DNA of 64,000 nt, taken from the NCBI GenBank assembly GCA_009733575.1, contig ML769427.1, positions 124,001 to 188,000 of the forward strand, given 5' to 3'. Origin of the DNA: Gymnopus androsaceus JB14 (taxonomy: Eukaryota; Basidiomycota; Agaricomycetes; Agaricales; Omphalotaceae). A program made the position numbers and the translations under genes. Below the pieces are notes generated by a model. That model was not told the origin of the DNA. It saw nothing but the letters and a program-made list of their open reading frames with translations, and did not search any database. Within the stretch, counting starts at the first letter, position 1; the number at the start of each line of letters is the position of its first letter. This document shows positions 23,385 to 34,990 of this stretch, in pieces.

Positions 23385-23692
23385 ATCGTTCTGCACGAGG
23401 AACTTCAGAGCCGCGAGCATCAAACAGACGGCCAAAACAACTGCACAAGTGTGATCAACGGGATGCAGGCCGTTGATGACAGCTCTCTTAAACGGTTGGT
23501 GCATGAATTAAAGAAAGATATGGAGCTGTTTCGGTGAAGTAGATGCTTATTAAATGCCATAGCAGATCAGGTTCATGGAACCTATACGGTGAAGGAAGGG
23601 TCAATGGCTGAGGCACCTGGCATCGGAAGGCGGAGAAGCAGATTCCTGTTGCCATGAACTGGGTTGAGAGAGCTGAGAGTCTCTTCCCACTA
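23385..23692 (-). pseudogene. Zn2Cys6 regulator fragment
   Basis: Aligns by eye with 25890-26430 of regulator C: the stretch around KRAV...GLH (ATCAACGGGATGCAGGCCGTTGATG on the plus strand), then a deletion, then GAACTGGGTTGAGAGAG matching the Ser-rich segment of exon 4. It lies immediately downstream of regulator C in the same orientation, so it is probably a tandem-duplication remnant. Confidence 0.65.
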
Positions 23693-23873
23693 CCGTAGCT
23701 TGCAAGGAGCTACTAGTAGCTTTTCATTCGTTTCTGGCTACACGGAATTTCAGAAATGCAGCTCGATCATTTAGCTAGGCGCTAGGTGCGCTAGCTGAAT
23801 AGATTGTACTTTTAATTTCGTTTGCAAGTATGTGTATACATAGAATGAGTCAATGAGTCTTGTCATCTGCCAT

Positions 23874-26800
23874 TCAAGCCCACATCGAGACCAATGCATC
23901 ATCGATATCTTTCATAAAGGTATCCCAGTCAGTGCTGTCATAAACCAATTAGAACATCCAATTATATCGAAAGGATTCCGCAAAAACATACAGCTCATTT
24001 TGGATGGTATCCGAGGGTAGAACATCGTTCTCCGATATTTGATACGCACTGGCAGCTACAGAGAATCAGAACGATAAAAGAGTAATGAGTGGCGAGAGAC
24101 TAACTTTGACTACCTTTCCCAAATGCCTCGTCGAATGCAGCAGGGGCCAGTAATTTGCATCGGCAATACCGAAAGAGACCTCCGTCGGTCCATACTGAAG
24201 CGGAAGACTCAAAGCTCGAAGAGGGCACGTTTACAAATGAATTTGAAGGAAAATGGCCAAAGTTGTCGACATTTGGTATAGAGGAATCTGCACGCTGAGA
24301 GCCTGCCAGAGGCCGAGCGATTTCTGCAAAGTTGACATTTGGTTCTGAATGTTCAGAGCTGGAGGGCAGGGAACCATCTACTCCATCTCTCCTCATCCTT
24401 TTGCAAGTCAGGGGTGGTAGGTTCGATACATTTGATAATACACCTTCAGCCTCAACAAATGTCGTCAGCTTATCCCTAGAGCACAGAAATGAATGATTCA
24501 GAAGATTCTTCCGTAGAGACATTTTTACCTTATCCGTCCATATACCTGAGACCTAAACCAAGAAATCAGGTTGTGAAAATCGCTATTACAGACCAGATTG
24601 CTTACGTTGTTTCAGCTGTCGCCAATAGATCGAGTGACAGTGAAACATCGGACGCTATAGTTTTCACGTCCGTGGTTGGCCCAGGGTCAATACCCTGTAG
24701 ATTCCTCCAAAGAATCAACGCTAAAATTGTACCAGAATGAGCGACATGCAGCTGAAATTAGGTCTCAACTCAATCCTCTGAGGGACAGATTTAACGCTAC
24801 TCACCATAACTCTACCCACTACAACTGCGGCCTGTTGATCTGTTGATCTGTGACGCAGTACTTGCGCCATCCGCACTATCGACCTCGCAGCCAATGCACA
24901 AATCGCGAGTGAAGGGAAAGATTGAGGGGAGCGGCTTGCTGGGCGGATAATAAAGTTTTTTTGCACTTGAATCTGCACCCAATGATACGTCGAAAGGAGG
25001 ATCGCAGATTGGTTGAGAAAAATTTCATTGGGTTGATGAGGTTCCCATCTCACTGGAGGGCCAAATAACCGCTCAGAGACTATGTTAAAGATAGAAGGAA
25101 TGGGATACTTGCGGTGCGGAGGGAGAGCAGCTAGCCAATCATTCAATGCAGAATCCTGTTCCATTACCTTTTGCCGATTTCGTTCAGCGGGAGAGACGCC
25201 ATCGCGAGAGTCAAGTGTTTTAACGGCATACTGCAAGATCATTGATGAGTAAGAAGTTGAGGAGACAAATTTCCAACATACGATGGATTTTTGCACCGAT
25301 GCAGCAATCTCCATAAGTTTGAGGTAGTATGTGAAGAACGAAAGCAGTGACACCTTCCCTACAGGCTGCTCAAACGGTTCGCAGCTCCCAGTCTTCTCCC
25401 AGTATTCGTCGTCACACTCCGCTGGCTTATCCAAATCGAACCTAGGAATCGTGTAAGCAAATGAAGCAAAAAAAAAAAAGAGGAGGGGACTCACTCTTCT
25501 GAAGTTGTTGCGGGTGGTCTTCCAAGAGTCAAACCCTGCACGATATCATAACTCCGGAGGATCCAGAAAGCTCGTATGAATAACTCGTTTTCCGCAGTTC
25601 GCGCGCTCGTACTGCTAGGTTTCAAGCGATGAACTCCTCTGTCGATTGCTAGTCGTATACCCAGTCCAATGAGAGCCCAAGTCGAATCCCACATATTCGT
25701 GTGTTGAAGGTAAACATAAGCTAACTAGTACACAATTAGTGACCATTTCCACTATTTGAATCCGACTCAAACGCACGCAATATAGCTGTAGCTCATGAGC
25801 AGAAGTGGTTTCAATGAGATTGGGTCGGAGCAGACGAATTTGTCGGAACCATTGCCATCCCGACGTCAGCCTTGTATCATAGTGTAGGACACGAGGATCT
25901 TCGGAGCCACGAGCCCCAATGGCACAGACGGCCAAGACGACCGCACCAAAGTTGTAATCAACGAGATGCAGACCGTTGATGACGGCTCTTTTGAATGTTG
26001 GTGCATGAATTAAAGGAAGATATGGAGCCGTTTGAGTGAAGTAGATGCTTATTAAGTGCCACAGCAGATCGAGTTCAGGGTACCTGTACGGTAGAGGAGG
26101 AGGAGTCAAATGGCTGGGGCAACTTCCACTGAACAATGATTTAGCCATCCAAGATATGGAATATCGCGAACAAGGAGTAACTTACTATATCCAACTCCCA
26201 GTACTCCGGCCTTTTACGACGCGCCAAATTCAAGATCCTGCCTTTAGGTAGCTTCATGGCGCTATACATGAATCGAAAATTGCTGGATTTTCCCCAGTGA
26301 CGGGCGTCCGACTGACCCATGGAGATTTGCTTGAAGACCTTTCCATTGACCTGTTCATCATCGGATTCTTCAGAGCTATAGGCATCCGAAGGTGGCGAAG
26401 CAGATTCCCGCTGCGATGAACCGGGTTGAGTAGGAGGCGGGTCTCCTCCCATACGCATTATAGCAGCTCTGGAACGAGCTAACTTTCTTCAATAGACCGC
26501 GCGTATTTCGCAATGGAAATGATGATGTCCCGGACGGTTGTGGAATTTGAGGGGGGGATGTAGTATTCAGAGGTGAGAACTTCTTCTATCAGCTCTTTAG
26601 CTGAATCGAGTGTGTTAGGGGGTTTGGAGATAGGTTTGCGTTTCTACTGAGTATTAAGCTCAGAACAGTGTTATACAATGTCGGCGACATACCCTTCGTT
26701 TATAGGTATATGTACAATCTATTTCTGCACTGACGCACTTTGAACATGCTTGTCCCTCTGGTAGATTCTCACTATCGCCTGAAATTCATAATAAGAACGA

Positions 26801-26926
26801 TTAGAGATACATGAAGATCCTGCGCTTACATTTGACTGGAAAGTTTCAATTAGTACAAATTTGAACTTTTATCTGAAACTTACTCTTTCTCGCACGACAT
26901 CCGTCACAGGCAGTTGGTGCGCGCAT
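23874..26926 (-). CDS. Zn2Cys6 fungal transcription factor, paralogue C, frame-damaged
   Basis: Same architecture as paralogue A. Exon 1 (26926-26884) gives MRAPTACDGCRARK, the microexon TCAAAT is at 26835-26830, and exon 3 (26778-26693) gives CDSENLPEGQACSKC and IDCTYTYKR. The regulatory domain includes PYLPLIHAPTFKRAV, WDSTWALIGLGIRLA and AECDDEYWEKTG. The tail DWDTFMKDIDDALVSMWA ends at 23874. Two one-base changes disturb the frame. A missing base near 26481 turns EESLARS into EES followed by TAG, and an extra base near 26112 follows in the next exon. A GC-AG intron probably lies at the CCGCAAGTATCC site near 25110. The gene is either a young pseudogene or sequenced with errors. Confidence 0.75.
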
Positions 26927-27222
26927 TTTCTGGTAAAAAACTAGCTGGAAGAGCTTCTATGAGATCGAGATAGTGGTGGTTAGAGTCAACAAGCGCGTGC
27001 ATTTGGCGCGTAAAACCGAACCTGTTATTTTAGCGCCGGTACTTTAACTCGAGTAACATGCATATGCATATCCATGGATTAAATTTCATACATTAAATGT
27101 GAACAGTGCCACTTGGTACCTGGAATTCATACTTACAATGGCTGCTCTCTAAATTCAACGGCCTCAAAGTGTCTTTCGGCGTGCATAGTTGAGTAGATCC
27201 AAATTACAGACTGTATGTCTAT

Positions 27223-27308
27223 GGGCATGTAGTGTAGGGGTTATCGCGTCCGCTTCGCATATTTCAATGCTTTGCGGAAGGTCTCCGGTTCAATTCCGGA
27301 CTTGTCCA
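27223..27308 (+). tRNA. tRNA-Ala (anticodon CGC) with intron
   Basis: The acceptor stem GGGCATG pairs with CTTGTCC, including the G3-U70 wobble that marks alanine tRNAs, with one U-U mismatch at 6-67. The anticodon stem is TCCGC/GCGGA around loop TT-CGC-A. A 13-base intron at 27260-27272 follows position 37, the usual nuclear tRNA intron site. The T arm is TCCGG-TTCAATT-CCGGA. T-rich sequence follows at about 27330 for Pol III termination. Confidence 0.85.
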
Positions 27309-27466
27309 TGCATTTTACTTCTCTTTGTTCGTGTTTTTTTTAAATTTAATTTAGCATCAAGATGTATTTTTCTATACTATTGAAGCTCTTTGAAGTTTTG
27401 CGCATTACACAAAGTTCAATAGATAGAGAAACATAACATAACGCATCTTCGAATAAACAATCATAA

Positions 27467-28921
27467 CTACTTGCTACGCGCATCCATGCGTCTTGACTTT
27501 CCTAGTCTTTTAGAGTCACCTCTACCCCCACCTCCGCCTCTACTACCGCCTCTTCCACCCCTGCCTGAGCCTCGACCACGACCACCAGCACCCTTCCCCG
27601 ATCCAAAGTCAAAGTTATCAGTAGAATCACGAGTATTCTGCTTTGACCTTCGTCCAGCACCACCAAACCCGAATTTTTTATCCCGACCTTGACGAGATAT
27701 CCTCGAACCACCCGCTGGACCACCTCGTCCGCGTTTAGCTGGTCGGTCGGAAATGGCATCCTCGACAGCAACGTCAAACGCATCGTCGTCGGCATTGGGA
27801 TTTTCAAGGATGTCTTTTCGTTCTGGGAAACGTAGAGTACGTGAGTAAACATCAGATGTCAAAGAGAAAGAGATCTTACTTCTCTTAAGCCCCTTCAACC
27901 TCTCCTCCATCTCCTTCTTTCCTCTCTCCCTGTCACGAAGCTTCTCCATTTGTACCTCCTTCCCAAACTTCTTCCCTTCCCTCTCCTTCCTTTTATCCTC
28001 ACTCTTCTTAATCCCTGCCTTCTCATCCAAAAGTCGCTGCCGAATACGTTCCATGTGAACATCGGTTTTGACCATTTCAGCAAAGTAGTCGTTGGGACGG
28101 GTCCAGGGGAAGTTGGGGTATGATTTGGCAGCAAGTGACTTGGCATGGCTAGCGCTGTGAAGAGCTTGTTTGTAGCTGAGGCCAAGAGTTAGCTAGGACT
28201 TGGGAAAGAAAAATTTGCATAAAATCAAAAGAATGCTAAACTTACAAAGCTAGTTCACGATTAAGATCGTCATTTACATCCGCATCAATGGTATGAGGAT
28301 ATGACACAGCGAGAGTTTCAGTCCAAGGTATCGACGGGTCGAGCTGCATGCTTTCACGTATCCTTGCAAGAGCGACCTCGTTGTTGATTTCGACTTTTTG
28401 GATGGGGACAGCATCAGCATCGTCGATGTCTTCTTCGACGTCTTCGAGTTGAATGTACTGCGAGTCTTCTTCTTCGTCTTCTTCTTCTTCGTTTCGTCGT
28501 CGTCTTCATCTCCGCCATTTTCTTCTGCGGAATCCGCCTCTTCCTCGTCTCCAGACTCGTTGTCGTTCTCCTCATCATCACTGTCTTCTTCTTCTCCCAA
28601 AGCAGCCTGCAGCTGGGCCTGCTCAAATTCGTCCAAACCATCGTCACCGAGAGCTTTCATAAGTCTCTCCATTCCTTCTTCATCCACACCCCCATCGTCA
28701 CTATCTAGATCTTCTTCCTCTCCATCATTCGAATCTGCTATTTCGTCGTCTACTTTGTCTCCTTCCTCTTCCTCGACTGGGGCAGCAGCCTTTGCCTTGG
28801 GAGCTTTTGTTTTCGTCTTCACAGACGCAGGCGGTGAGGAAGCTGTCGCTGTCGCTGTCTTTTTGAGAGCGGACCCAGACGCGGGCTTGGATTTGGATTT
28901 GGACGAGTTGGTGGTAGGCAT
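27467..28921 (-). CDS. EBP2: rRNA-processing protein EBP2
   Basis: Nucleolar protein for 60S subunit assembly and pre-rRNA processing. Three exons: 28921-28246, 28175-27880 and 27822-27467. The N-terminus is Lys/Ala-rich, then strongly acidic. The conserved EBP2 core includes ESMQLDPSIPWTETLAVSYP, KSYPNFPWTRPNDYFAEMVK, DVHMERIRQRLLDEKAGIKK and LKRKRKDILENPNADDDAFD. The C-terminus is Gly/Arg-rich. The acidic tract switches frame near 28490-28500: upstream frame DEDDDET, downstream frame EEEDEEEDSQYIQLEDVEED. The break lies inside a GAA/GAC repeat. As EBP2 is essential in yeast, a sequencing or assembly indel is the likeliest explanation. Start chosen at MPTTNSSKSK rather than the upstream MCLPVFFF. 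Confidence 0.85.
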
Positions 28922-29307
28922 GAAAAAAAATACCGGCAGGCACAAAGTTATTTAATAATTGGCGGTCAAAAAGCTAGACGGCGCTTATGATCTGTTCTAA
29001 AGCTTGCGCCACTATTTCAGATCGATTCGTCTACCTTCCTTCATCGATGGTGAATCAAATGACGACGAGGCTCCTATCACGCTTGAACTAGGATCTAGAC
29101 GAAAAGCAAGAGCTTTGACTCCAGGAAATACCGAACTGCTTCACTAAGACTGCTACGACATATTCGTCAGTGGCGGTTTATCAATATCTCACAATACAAC
29201 ATCAACAATCTCCCATACCTGCCAAACATTCTGGTCACCGGACATTACTTTGTACCCTAGCGAAAATCGATAAATGTAAATTAAGCAAAAGTATCTTGGC
29301 GCGCCAC
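28922..29307. other. EBP2 upstream region
   Basis: Divergent spacer of about 385 bases between EBP2 and the repeat block. No open frame of interest, no clear TATA box. Confidence 0.4.
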
Positions 29308-29694
29308 CTGTACCAGTAACAACGCCCGCTAATCGACCACGACGTGACCAGAATCACAAAGACCGAGACGGCGACCAGTCACGGAGACGCAATTCTCCCG
29401 CACCACCTCCTGCACCAGTAACAACGCCTGCTAATCGACCACGACGTGACCAGAAAGACCAAAACCAGCCACGAAGACGCAATTCACGGTTGTCGGAGGA
29501 AATTCCCTTTCAGCGAACGCCCGTTCTTGCGGACGTGCACGATCTACATCTCGTGCTTGCTGGATTGGCGGAGAAGCATTTCCGTGAAATGGGGCCTATA
29601 AACGGTAGAGAAGAGGTCGACACTCTTGCAGCGTGTGGGAAGTTTTAAAGGTGGCAGACTCAGATAATGTTGAGATAATGTGTCACTTTTCTGG
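29308..29694 (+). pseudogene. 3'-end copy of the gene at 34041-34739
   Basis: Starts within the PVPVTTPANRPRRDQ segment and carries RNSRLSEEIPFQR and HDLHLVLAGLAEKHF, then ends like the intact gene (GSFKGGR). The RPRRDQ part is itself duplicated in tandem (about 29308-29400 and 29401-29465). It has no promoter or first exon, and a deletion before the end changes frame. Confidence 0.75.
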
Positions 29695-29832
29695 ATTCCA
29701 CCTTGAATTTCAATGCTGATGTTATCTACAGATTTCTTGTTTCTGTCTTACTTTGTATGAACAACTATTGTAAACAACTCTAATACGCACACCAGCCGAG
29801 ATATCATACCCTTCGATTCTCATTTTCTTCCC

Positions 29833-29930
29833 AAGTCCCTTGGCGTAGTTCTCGTTACTGGCAAAAGCATCGGTATGTCCGTCGTCTCCCCGCTTCTGAG
29901 GGGTGCAAAGTAGCGTTGGACGGATCTCCA
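29833..29930 (+). pseudogene. short-chain dehydrogenase 5' relic 1
   Basis: Matches the first exon of the dehydrogenases at 30820 and 35406: GTCCCTTGGCGTAGTTCTCG for the DSRVAL segment, then VTG...GKSI with the AAQGI codons deleted. It is followed by flank sequence (CTTTACTTCCGGTTGAACC near 29991) shared with two other relics. Confidence 0.65.
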
Positions 29931-30043
29931 AAGCAGCACGCAGCTATTTGAGGGCGATAATACGATAATTATAAGTTTCCGTGGTACACCCAGCTTTACT
30001 TCCGGTTGAACCATTTATCGAGTGGAAATCTAAACAACTTTCA

Positions 30044-30235
30044 GCGGACGTGCACGAGATGTAGATCTCGTGCTTGCTGGATTGGCGGAGAAGCATTTCC
30101 GCGAGATGGGGCCTACAAGTAAACGGCAGAGAAGAGGTCGACACTCTTGCAGCGTTCATCTTTGCGGCGGGAAATTTCCAAGGTAACTTAGAAAACTTAG
30201 ATAATGCACAAGTGTGTGTCACTTTTCGATTCCCC
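30044..30235 (+). pseudogene. second 3'-end copy of the gene at 34041-34739
   Basis: GCGGACGTGCACGAG leads into CTTGCTGGATTGGCGG and continues to GAAGAGGTCGACACTC, equal to the HLVLAGLAEKHFREMGP and REEVDTLAAFIF region. It contains an in-frame TAG and small indels. It begins abruptly, only about 30 bases after the preceding repeat unit. Confidence 0.7.
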
Positions 30236-30372
30236 TTTGAATTTTAATGCTGATGCTGTCTACAGACTTCTTTTTTCTGTTTTACCTTGTATGACCAACT
30301 GTTGTAAACAACTCTGCTATGAATGCACACCAGCCGGGATATCATGACCCTTTCGATTCTCATTTTCTTCCC

Positions 30373-30470
30373 AAGTATCCTTGGCGCAGCTCAAGGGACT
30401 GGCAAGAGCATCGCTATGTCCGCCTCCCCGCTTCTGACTGGTTCAAAGTGGCGTTGAGCGGATCTCCCAA
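30373..30470 (+). pseudogene. short-chain dehydrogenase 5' relic 2
   Basis: Reads like a damaged dehydrogenase start (CTTGGCGCAGCTCAAGGGAC, then GGTTCAAAGTGGCGTTGAGC), the counterpart of TGAAQGIGK and GFKVAL. It continues into the same flank as relics 1 and 3 and then into the upstream region of the full-length copy at 30820. Confidence 0.65.
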
Positions 30471-30819
30471 AGCAGTCATGAAGCTATAGCTCGATTTGAA
30501 TGCGATAGTACGATAATTACAAGTTTGGTTGCGACACCCCGCTTTACTTCCGGTTGAACCACACATCAGCACTTTTGCGGCTTGATAAACAACATCATTT
30601 GATAATTTCGACCAACTCATGCATCATTAAATGGCGGCCGTGGTCAGAAATCGGAAGATATCGTCAGCATCGTCTCGTACCAAGTATATCTATGCATACA
30701 CCCACTTTTTATCATCACTGAATACCTGGAGAGCTGTCGGCTGACATGTGAATACCCCCTATTTTCAACACAGATATAAATGTAAACCACCATCATGGTA
30801 AGTGTATCTTGCCCTGGAC

Positions 30820-32132
30820 ATGTCTCTCACAGACTCCCGTGTAGCTTTGATTACTGGCGCAGCCCAAGGCATCGGCAAAGCCATCGCCATCCGCCTCGCC
30901 TCTGACGGGTTCAAAGTGGCACTGAGCGATCTCCCAAGCAAGAAAGAGCAACTTGAGGCTGTAGCTCTGGAAATTGATCAGAAACACCCTGGGTTGGGAA
31001 CTTTTGTCGCTGCCTGCAGATGTATCCCAGGAAGAGCAAGTGAAGGAAATGGTAGAATTCGTCTTGCGAAAGCTCTAGGTGGTTTGGATGTGGCAAGTCT
31101 CAACTGTCACGGTGCTTGAGTGATCCGGCACTAAATAATCAAGGACGATTTATAGATGGTCGCGAACGCTGGGATAGGTGGCGCTTACAAACCGATTATA
31201 GACTTATGTGCGTACTCATAGCAGAGTGCCAGAAATCTGAACTGACCGTAGCTTTTCACTGAAAGCGGTCGAAGAGTTTGAACAAGTGCTGCGAGTAAAC
31301 TTGCTTGGCGTCTTCCTTTGCTACAAATATGGAGCGAAAGCGATTATTGCTAGCGGGCGTCCAGGAGGCAGGATTATCGGTGCTTCATCGTTCGCAGGGA
31401 AACAAGGTTCGCAAGCCTTATCAATAGATAGAACTGAACGTAACTCTCTGAACGTGTTTAGGCATAGAGTCACTGGGTCACTACAGTGCTTCCAAGTTTG
31501 GTGTTCGTGGCTTGACTCAGAGTGCCGGTACGTCTATACGGAGTATCTCCCGGTATTATTCATCGCATTATTACAAGCTATGGAACTTGGCCAGTATGGA
31601 ATCACCGTTAATGCATATGCACCAGGTATACTATCCTAGTAGTGATGTGCTTTTCCGCGTTCTCTAGCACTTACCGTACTGATTATGTCTAGGTGCCATT
31701 CTCACGCCATTGTGTACGCGTACGCCAATGTTGTATCATAATTATCAACCTTACGCGTGGCTTTGTTTCCAGCTGAATCGATTATCACAAGTGGAAATCT
31801 ATCCAAGGTGCGTTTAAAAAATACAAGTACAGTGATTGGAAAGGCTCCATTATTATGCTCAAAACGTTCTTTATAGGTCGTTCCCGGCTTACCATCATTC
31901 GCGAAGGTAGGAGAACCGGAAGATATTGCCAGCATCGTCTCGTACCTGGCATCGAAGGAGGCTCATTATATCACTGGTAAGTGCCCAACTTTTCAGTGTA
32001 TCAAAGAACTTTTTTTTCAATACTGATATCTTCGAAGGACAAACTGTACGTCGTTGAGCATTTATTCAGGTTATGAGTGAAACTGAAAACTCTTTCAAGA
32101 TATCGGTCAATGGCGGCGTATTTTTCGATTAG
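30820..32132 (+). pseudogene. short-chain dehydrogenase/reductase, copy 1 (frameshifted)
   Basis: NAD(P)-dependent SDR resembling diacetyl/acetoin reductases. The cofactor motif TGAAQGIG, MVANAGIGG, the GRIIGASSFAGKQG strand and the catalytic Tyr-Lys pair in HYSASKFGVRGL are all present. PEDIASIVSYLASKEAHYITG is followed by a short NGGVFFD C-terminus ending at 32132. Compared with copy 2, an extra base at about 31010 (GTCGCTGCCTGC versus GTCGTTCCTGC) shifts the frame, and a second shift occurs near 31065. It is therefore probably not translated intact, although all exons and splice sites are still recognisable. Confidence 0.75.
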
Positions 32133-32319
32133 ATAATTCATCAGTAAAGTAACGATCTGTACTTGTAGCATTTTTTGATCCTGGAATTAATCGGAGTGAT
32201 AGATGCATAGATGCGTATATGGAGGGGTGATCCTTCGTCTCGACGCGCTCTGATGTTCATGAAAGCAATATCGTTCGGAGTTCATTACATCTATAGGGAC
32301 CTCGCTTCCGCGCTTACAC

Positions 32320-33798
32320 CTAGTTTCTCGTAGGCATAACCATAGTTGGAGGCAGGGTTGTGATTGGTGGCAGCAATGAAGCAGCCGTTTTCCGCGAATT
32401 CTGAATCAACAGTTGATCCATCACCACCAGGCTAGCCATTGCTTCGACTATGGGCACCGCACGAGGAACGACACAGGGGATCATGACGGCCACGGGCTGC
32501 TAGGGATCCGGGTGTTCCATCGTATTGAGCTGTAGACTGCGCTTGGGAGATGGTTGCAGGGGATTTGAAACCAACACTATTGGAAGAACGATATTCAGTA
32601 AAGGTAAAAGAGAGCCTAGTAAGAGTATGTACCGAAAGTAGATATCCTCTCCGTTGGTGATTCCACCCTGAACACCTCCACTCCAGTTGGTTTTTGTTCC
32701 AAGTTTGCCGTCTTCGCGTCTCACGAATGCATCGTTGTGCTTGCTTCCGGGAACCTCCGTACCACGGAAGCCAGACCCTATTTCGAAAGCTTTGGTGGCA
32801 GGGATGGAGAGCATGGCATGCGCGAGAGTGGCCTCGAACTTGTCGAAACAGGGCTCTCCGAGACCGGAAGGGACGTTACGGATAACGCAGGTGACAATAC
32901 CACCGATGGAATCCAACGCTTCTTTAGCTCGAACAATCCGCTTGACAGGAACTTGAGCCTGAGGCCTTAGTACGATTAGACAAACATACCTTGGTCATTA
33001 ATTCAGCAGTCTCCGGATGTGGGCATCGCGTCGGGTGCTGGTCAACTTGTTCCCTGGTGACTGTTGATAGGAGTTTTCGAAAGTCTTCACTCAGTGCATC
33101 GCCGACATCGTCATCATCGTCGGTAGATGGTGAAGGAATCGTGGAGGGAAGATGAATTTTGCCTACGGACGACACGAAGGCAATAATTTCGATTCCATAG
33201 GCAGCTTTCAAATACTTTTCGGCTATGGCTCCTGCTGCTACTCGACCTGGAATCCAAATGTTAGTTTGAGAATTTGATAAGAATTGCTTCCATACCGACG
33301 GTTTCTCTTGCACTACTTCTTCCCCCACCACTGCTGGCTTTGACACCATATTTTTCCAGGTAAGTATGATCTGCATGACTAGGTCGCGGGTACAAATCTG
33401 TCTCGGAATAATCATGCGGACGCTGGTCTTCGTTCTTGACCATGAGAGCGATGGGTGTCCCTAGGGTAACACCGAGCTCTAATCCACTCTGTAGAAGCAC
33501 CCGATCCTTCTCATTTCTCTGCAAGAATGAGAGAATTCAAGATGGAATCGCGTTAAAAATTCGATATCATACGAACGGGAGTTGTAAGATCACTCTGTCC
33601 AGGTCTTCTTCTGTTCATCTGGACTTGAATGTCATCGGCAGATAACGAAAGGCCCTGCACAATGCTGGTATAAGAAATGATAAAGATATATTCGAGAAAA
33701 TAGCTGACCGGAGGACATCCGTCGATGATAGCGCCTACCGAAGCGCAGTGACTTTCACCAAAAGTTGTAACGCGGAAAAGGTGTCCGAAGGTAGACAT
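32320..33798 (-). CDS. ARO2: chorismate synthase
   Basis: Last step of the shikimate pathway: anti-elimination of phosphate from EPSP to give chorismate, with reduced FMN. ATG 33798. The first exon, [20 protein letters not shown], is the family signature. [51 protein letters not shown] and [20 protein letters not shown] follow, each with FMN/EPSP-binding residues. An acidic stretch (TDDDDDVGD) is inserted, as often in fungi. Stop at 32322-32320. Near 32478 a run of four C (plus strand GGGG) is one base too long to continue [19 protein letters not shown]. Without that base the tail reads to MPTRN. This is probably an assembly or sequencing error in an essential gene. Confidence 0.9.
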
Positions 33799-34040
33799 TT
33801 GTGAGGGGAAGTCGGTTGCTCAGTTGGCTTTTAAATGAAGGAGAATACGGATACAGCTCAAGGCCGAAAGGCTTGAACGTCCGCGGCCGAGAGGAGATGG
33901 TAGTAGATCTCGAAAAGGCAAGCTTAAGCCTTGTTAAGAGCGATGACTCGATCACAATTGAATTGCCTGGCCCTGGTAGAGCGCCTAACCGCGAGCGTCT
34001 ATCTGCTAAGCTCTATTACATGTTTCGTCTTTGTGCCACC

Positions 34041-34739
34041 ATGTCTTCAGTCCAATCTGCACCCAACCGTTCCAGAAACCAAAATCGGAAGAAGGCTAAT
34101 GAAGATGCCTCTTATACTGGTTCAGCACTAACCAATTCTGCTGGTATCAAAAGACAGGGCGGAGTTTTGGAAGGAGAGTCCTCGAGAGCGAAAAGGAAAA
34201 AAGTCGAACCACCTCCTGTTGTACACACCAAGCTTCCTGAAAGCGAAAATAGAATATCTATCGTGCGTATTGCTTGCTTTTCAATGCTCATTTCAATACT
34301 AATCACGTAGCAATATCAGGCTGACTTTGTCAATATGCCTTCTCCTTTCATTTACCGCTATCTCGCAGCATTTGACCTCATTCCTTCTATTCGGCCTCTT
34401 CCAAACTCTGCCGATGAACCTCCGCCACCTTATTCTCTTGGCCCAAACTACCGACAGCCTTCTCCTGCACCATCTCCTGTACCAGTAACAACACCTGCTA
34501 ATCGACCACGACGTGACCAGAAAGACCAGACCCAGTCACGGAGACGCAATTCACGATTGTCGGAGGAAATTCCCTTTCAGCGGACCGTCTGCGACGTGCA
34601 CGATCTGCATCTCGTGCTTGCTGGATTGGCGGAGAAGCATTTCCGCGAAATGGGGCCTATAAACGGCAGAGAAGAGGTCGACACTCTCGCAGCGTTCATT
34701 TTTTCAGTGGGAAGTTTTAAAGGTGGCAGGCTCAGATAA
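34041..34739 (+). CDS. small basic/Pro-rich protein, possibly chromatin-associated
   Basis: Two exons (34041-34262 and 34320-34739) join in frame to 213 residues. The N-terminus is basic and polar with SRAKRKKVEPPP, a nuclear-localisation-like patch. Next comes ADFVNMPSPFIYRYLAAFDL with IPSIRPLP, then a Pro/Arg-rich linker (TTPANRPRRDQ). The C-terminal helix region is HLVLAGLAEKHFREMGP and EEVDTLAAFIFSV. The IYRYL..F.LIP stretch faintly recalls Sin3-binding (SAP30-like) segments, but I would not assign function from that. It is divergent to ARO2, and its 3' end is the source of the copies at 29308 and 30044. Confidence 0.7.
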
Positions 34740-34901
34740 TGCATAAGTGTGTCACTTTTCTGGATTCCACCTTGAATTTCAATGCTGATGTTATCTACAG
34801 ATTTCTTGTTTCTGTCTTACTTTGTATGACCAACTATTGTAAACAACTCTAATACGCACACCAGCCGAGATATGATACCGTTCGATTCTAATTTCCTTCC
34901 C

Positions 34902-34990
34902 CAGTCCCTTGGCGTAGTTCTCGTTACTGGCAAAAGCATCGCTATGTCTACCCGCTTCTGTCGGGTTCAAAGTGGCGTTGAGTGGATCTT
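34902..34990 (+). pseudogene. short-chain dehydrogenase 5' relic 3
   Basis: GTCCCTTGGCGTAGTTCTCG, then ACTGGC joined directly to AAAAGCATCGCTATG, then GGTTCAAAGTGGCGTTGAG. This is the SDR start with the AAQGIG codons missing, as in relic 1. It lies between the intact upstream gene and SDR copy 2, so the two-gene unit recurs here too. Confidence 0.65.

Noticed and set aside
28398..28955. 185-codon Ser-rich open frame on the plus strand opposite EBP2
   Set aside because: It is the complement of the acidic GAA/GAC-rich EBP2 coding tract; poly-Ser frames arise automatically there.
29308..30640. Possible CRISPR-like or satellite array
   Set aside because: The repeats are long, unequal and coding-derived (gene ends and SDR starts), not short regularly spaced units.
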